Shown piece by piece: positions 14,565-15,006 of a stretch of DNA of 15,006 bases (positions are counted from its first letter, which is position 1; every line of letters begins with the position of its first letter). The DNA comes from an uncultured Prevotella sp. (GTDB lineage Bacteria > Bacteroidota > Bacteroidia > Bacteroidales > Bacteroidaceae): positions 1-15,006 of the forward strand of contig CALNBT010000149.1 of assembly GCA_937874345.1 (NCBI GenBank), written 5' to 3'. The notes beneath the pieces were generated by a model, which was not told where the DNA came from, did no database searches, and worked only from the letters and a program-made list of their open reading frames with translations. A program made the position numbers and the translations under genes.

Positions 14565-15006
14565 AATAATTTCTCCTTCAAAGCTTCGACGATCTCTTCC
14601 GGATCAGGAACGATACCTCCAAGACGACCGAAATGTTCAACTTTAACGATACCATTGACGGCTAATCGCACATCCTGTACCATTTGTCCTGCATTGATCT
14701 CTGCAACTAGTACTCCTTTTTTGCCTTGAATGGCAGCCACAATCGCTTTTTCAGGGAAAGGCCACAATGTAATAGGACGGAATAGTCCTACTTTCAAGCC
14801 TTCAGCTCTGGCCAATTCAATTGCTTTCTCTGAAATTCTAGCAGCACTTCCGAACGAAACAATCATATAATCGGCATCATCCAACATAAGAGTTTCGTAT
14901 CTGACCTCATTTTCCCGAATGGCTTTGTACTTCTCTTGTAGATGAATATTCCTCATTTCCATCACTTCAGACTTCAATTCCAAGGAAGTAAGGATGTTCG
15001 GTTCAC
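14561..15006 (-). CDS. 2-oxoacid:ferredoxin oxidoreductase, alpha subunit, N-terminus beyond the right edge
   Basis: The minus strand is open from the edge to the TGA at 14561-14563, giving about 147 residues, the C-terminal part of the alpha subunit (usually about 360 residues). Visible are the domain linking to YMIVSFGSAARISEKAI (the IVAxGSxxR-type entry of domain II) and LFRPITLWPFPEKAI, a signature of VOR/KOR alpha subunits. Residues after it (VLVAEINAGQMVQDVR) are the usual continuation, followed by GRLGGIVPDPEEI. No start is needed inside the window; the TTG at 14981-14983 and the internal ATG codons are not starts, because the frame continues to the edge in recognisable sequence. It overlaps the beta start by four bases. 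Confidence 0.9.
   Translation of the reverse strand, partial: EPNILTSLELKSEVMEMRNIHLQEKYKAIRENEVRYETLMLDDADYMIVSFGSAARISEKAIELARAEGLKVGLFRPITLWPFPEKAIVAAIQGKKGVLVAEINAGQMVQDVRLAVNGIVKVEHFGRLGGIVPDPEEIVEALKEKLL

Noticed and set aside
14981..14983. TTG as the start of the last minus-strand gene
   Set aside because: The same frame stays open to the window edge and the family is about 360 residues, so the gene simply continues outside.

Overview
The window looks like a chromosomal segment of an anaerobic Bacteroidota, most likely Prevotella/Segatella-like. The reasons are two promoters of the Bacteroidota type (TTTG, 19-20 nt, then TAnnTTTG or a one-base variant), absence of strong Shine-Dalgarno sequences, the order ilvD-ilvB-ilvN-acyl-ACP thioesterase-ilvC, an OmpA-type porin with a SASAQ signal cleavage site, and a ferredoxin-dependent 2-oxoacid oxidoreductase. 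Genus is inference; no rRNA is present.

Layout. Positions 1-3197 (minus) hold an exported murein-peptide cluster: an SH3b-NlpC/P60 endopeptidase of the YkfC type, a dipeptide epimerase with a clear twin-arginine signal, and a secreted transglutaminase-like protein cut by the left edge. Positions 3384-9587 (minus) hold the isoleucine/valine operon, with a consensus promoter before ilvD, genes ilvD, ilvB, ilvN, a FatA/FatB-type acyl-ACP thioesterase and ilvC, and a perfect 13-bp-stem terminator after ilvC. About 470 bases without a recognisable gene follow. Positions 10062-11359 (minus) hold an OmpA-family outer-membrane protein with its own promoter and terminator.

Positions 11476-13157 (plus) are the most unusual part: a decaying cobalamin nucleotide-loop assembly cluster. 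Upstream of cobS lies a collinear, full-length but stop- and frameshift-ridden cobU remnant that no open reading frame reveals. The cobS frame is open, but the invariant aspartates of its two signature motifs are replaced. The cobC-like phosphatase keeps its first catalytic half, appears to have an internal deletion, and stops before the second catalytic histidine. No cobT remnant lies between cobU and cobS. Together these record stepwise loss of a B12 salvage pathway.

Positions 13170-15006 (minus) hold the gamma, beta and (cut by the right edge) alpha subunits of a 2-oxoacid:ferredoxin oxidoreductase of the VOR/KOR type, closed by a terminator that faces the broken cobC. The ilv operon makes 2-oxoisovalerate; a VOR-type enzyme would interconvert it with isobutyryl-CoA, a possible primer for branched fatty acids, which could also relate to the thioesterase inside the ilv operon. 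That metabolic link is inference.
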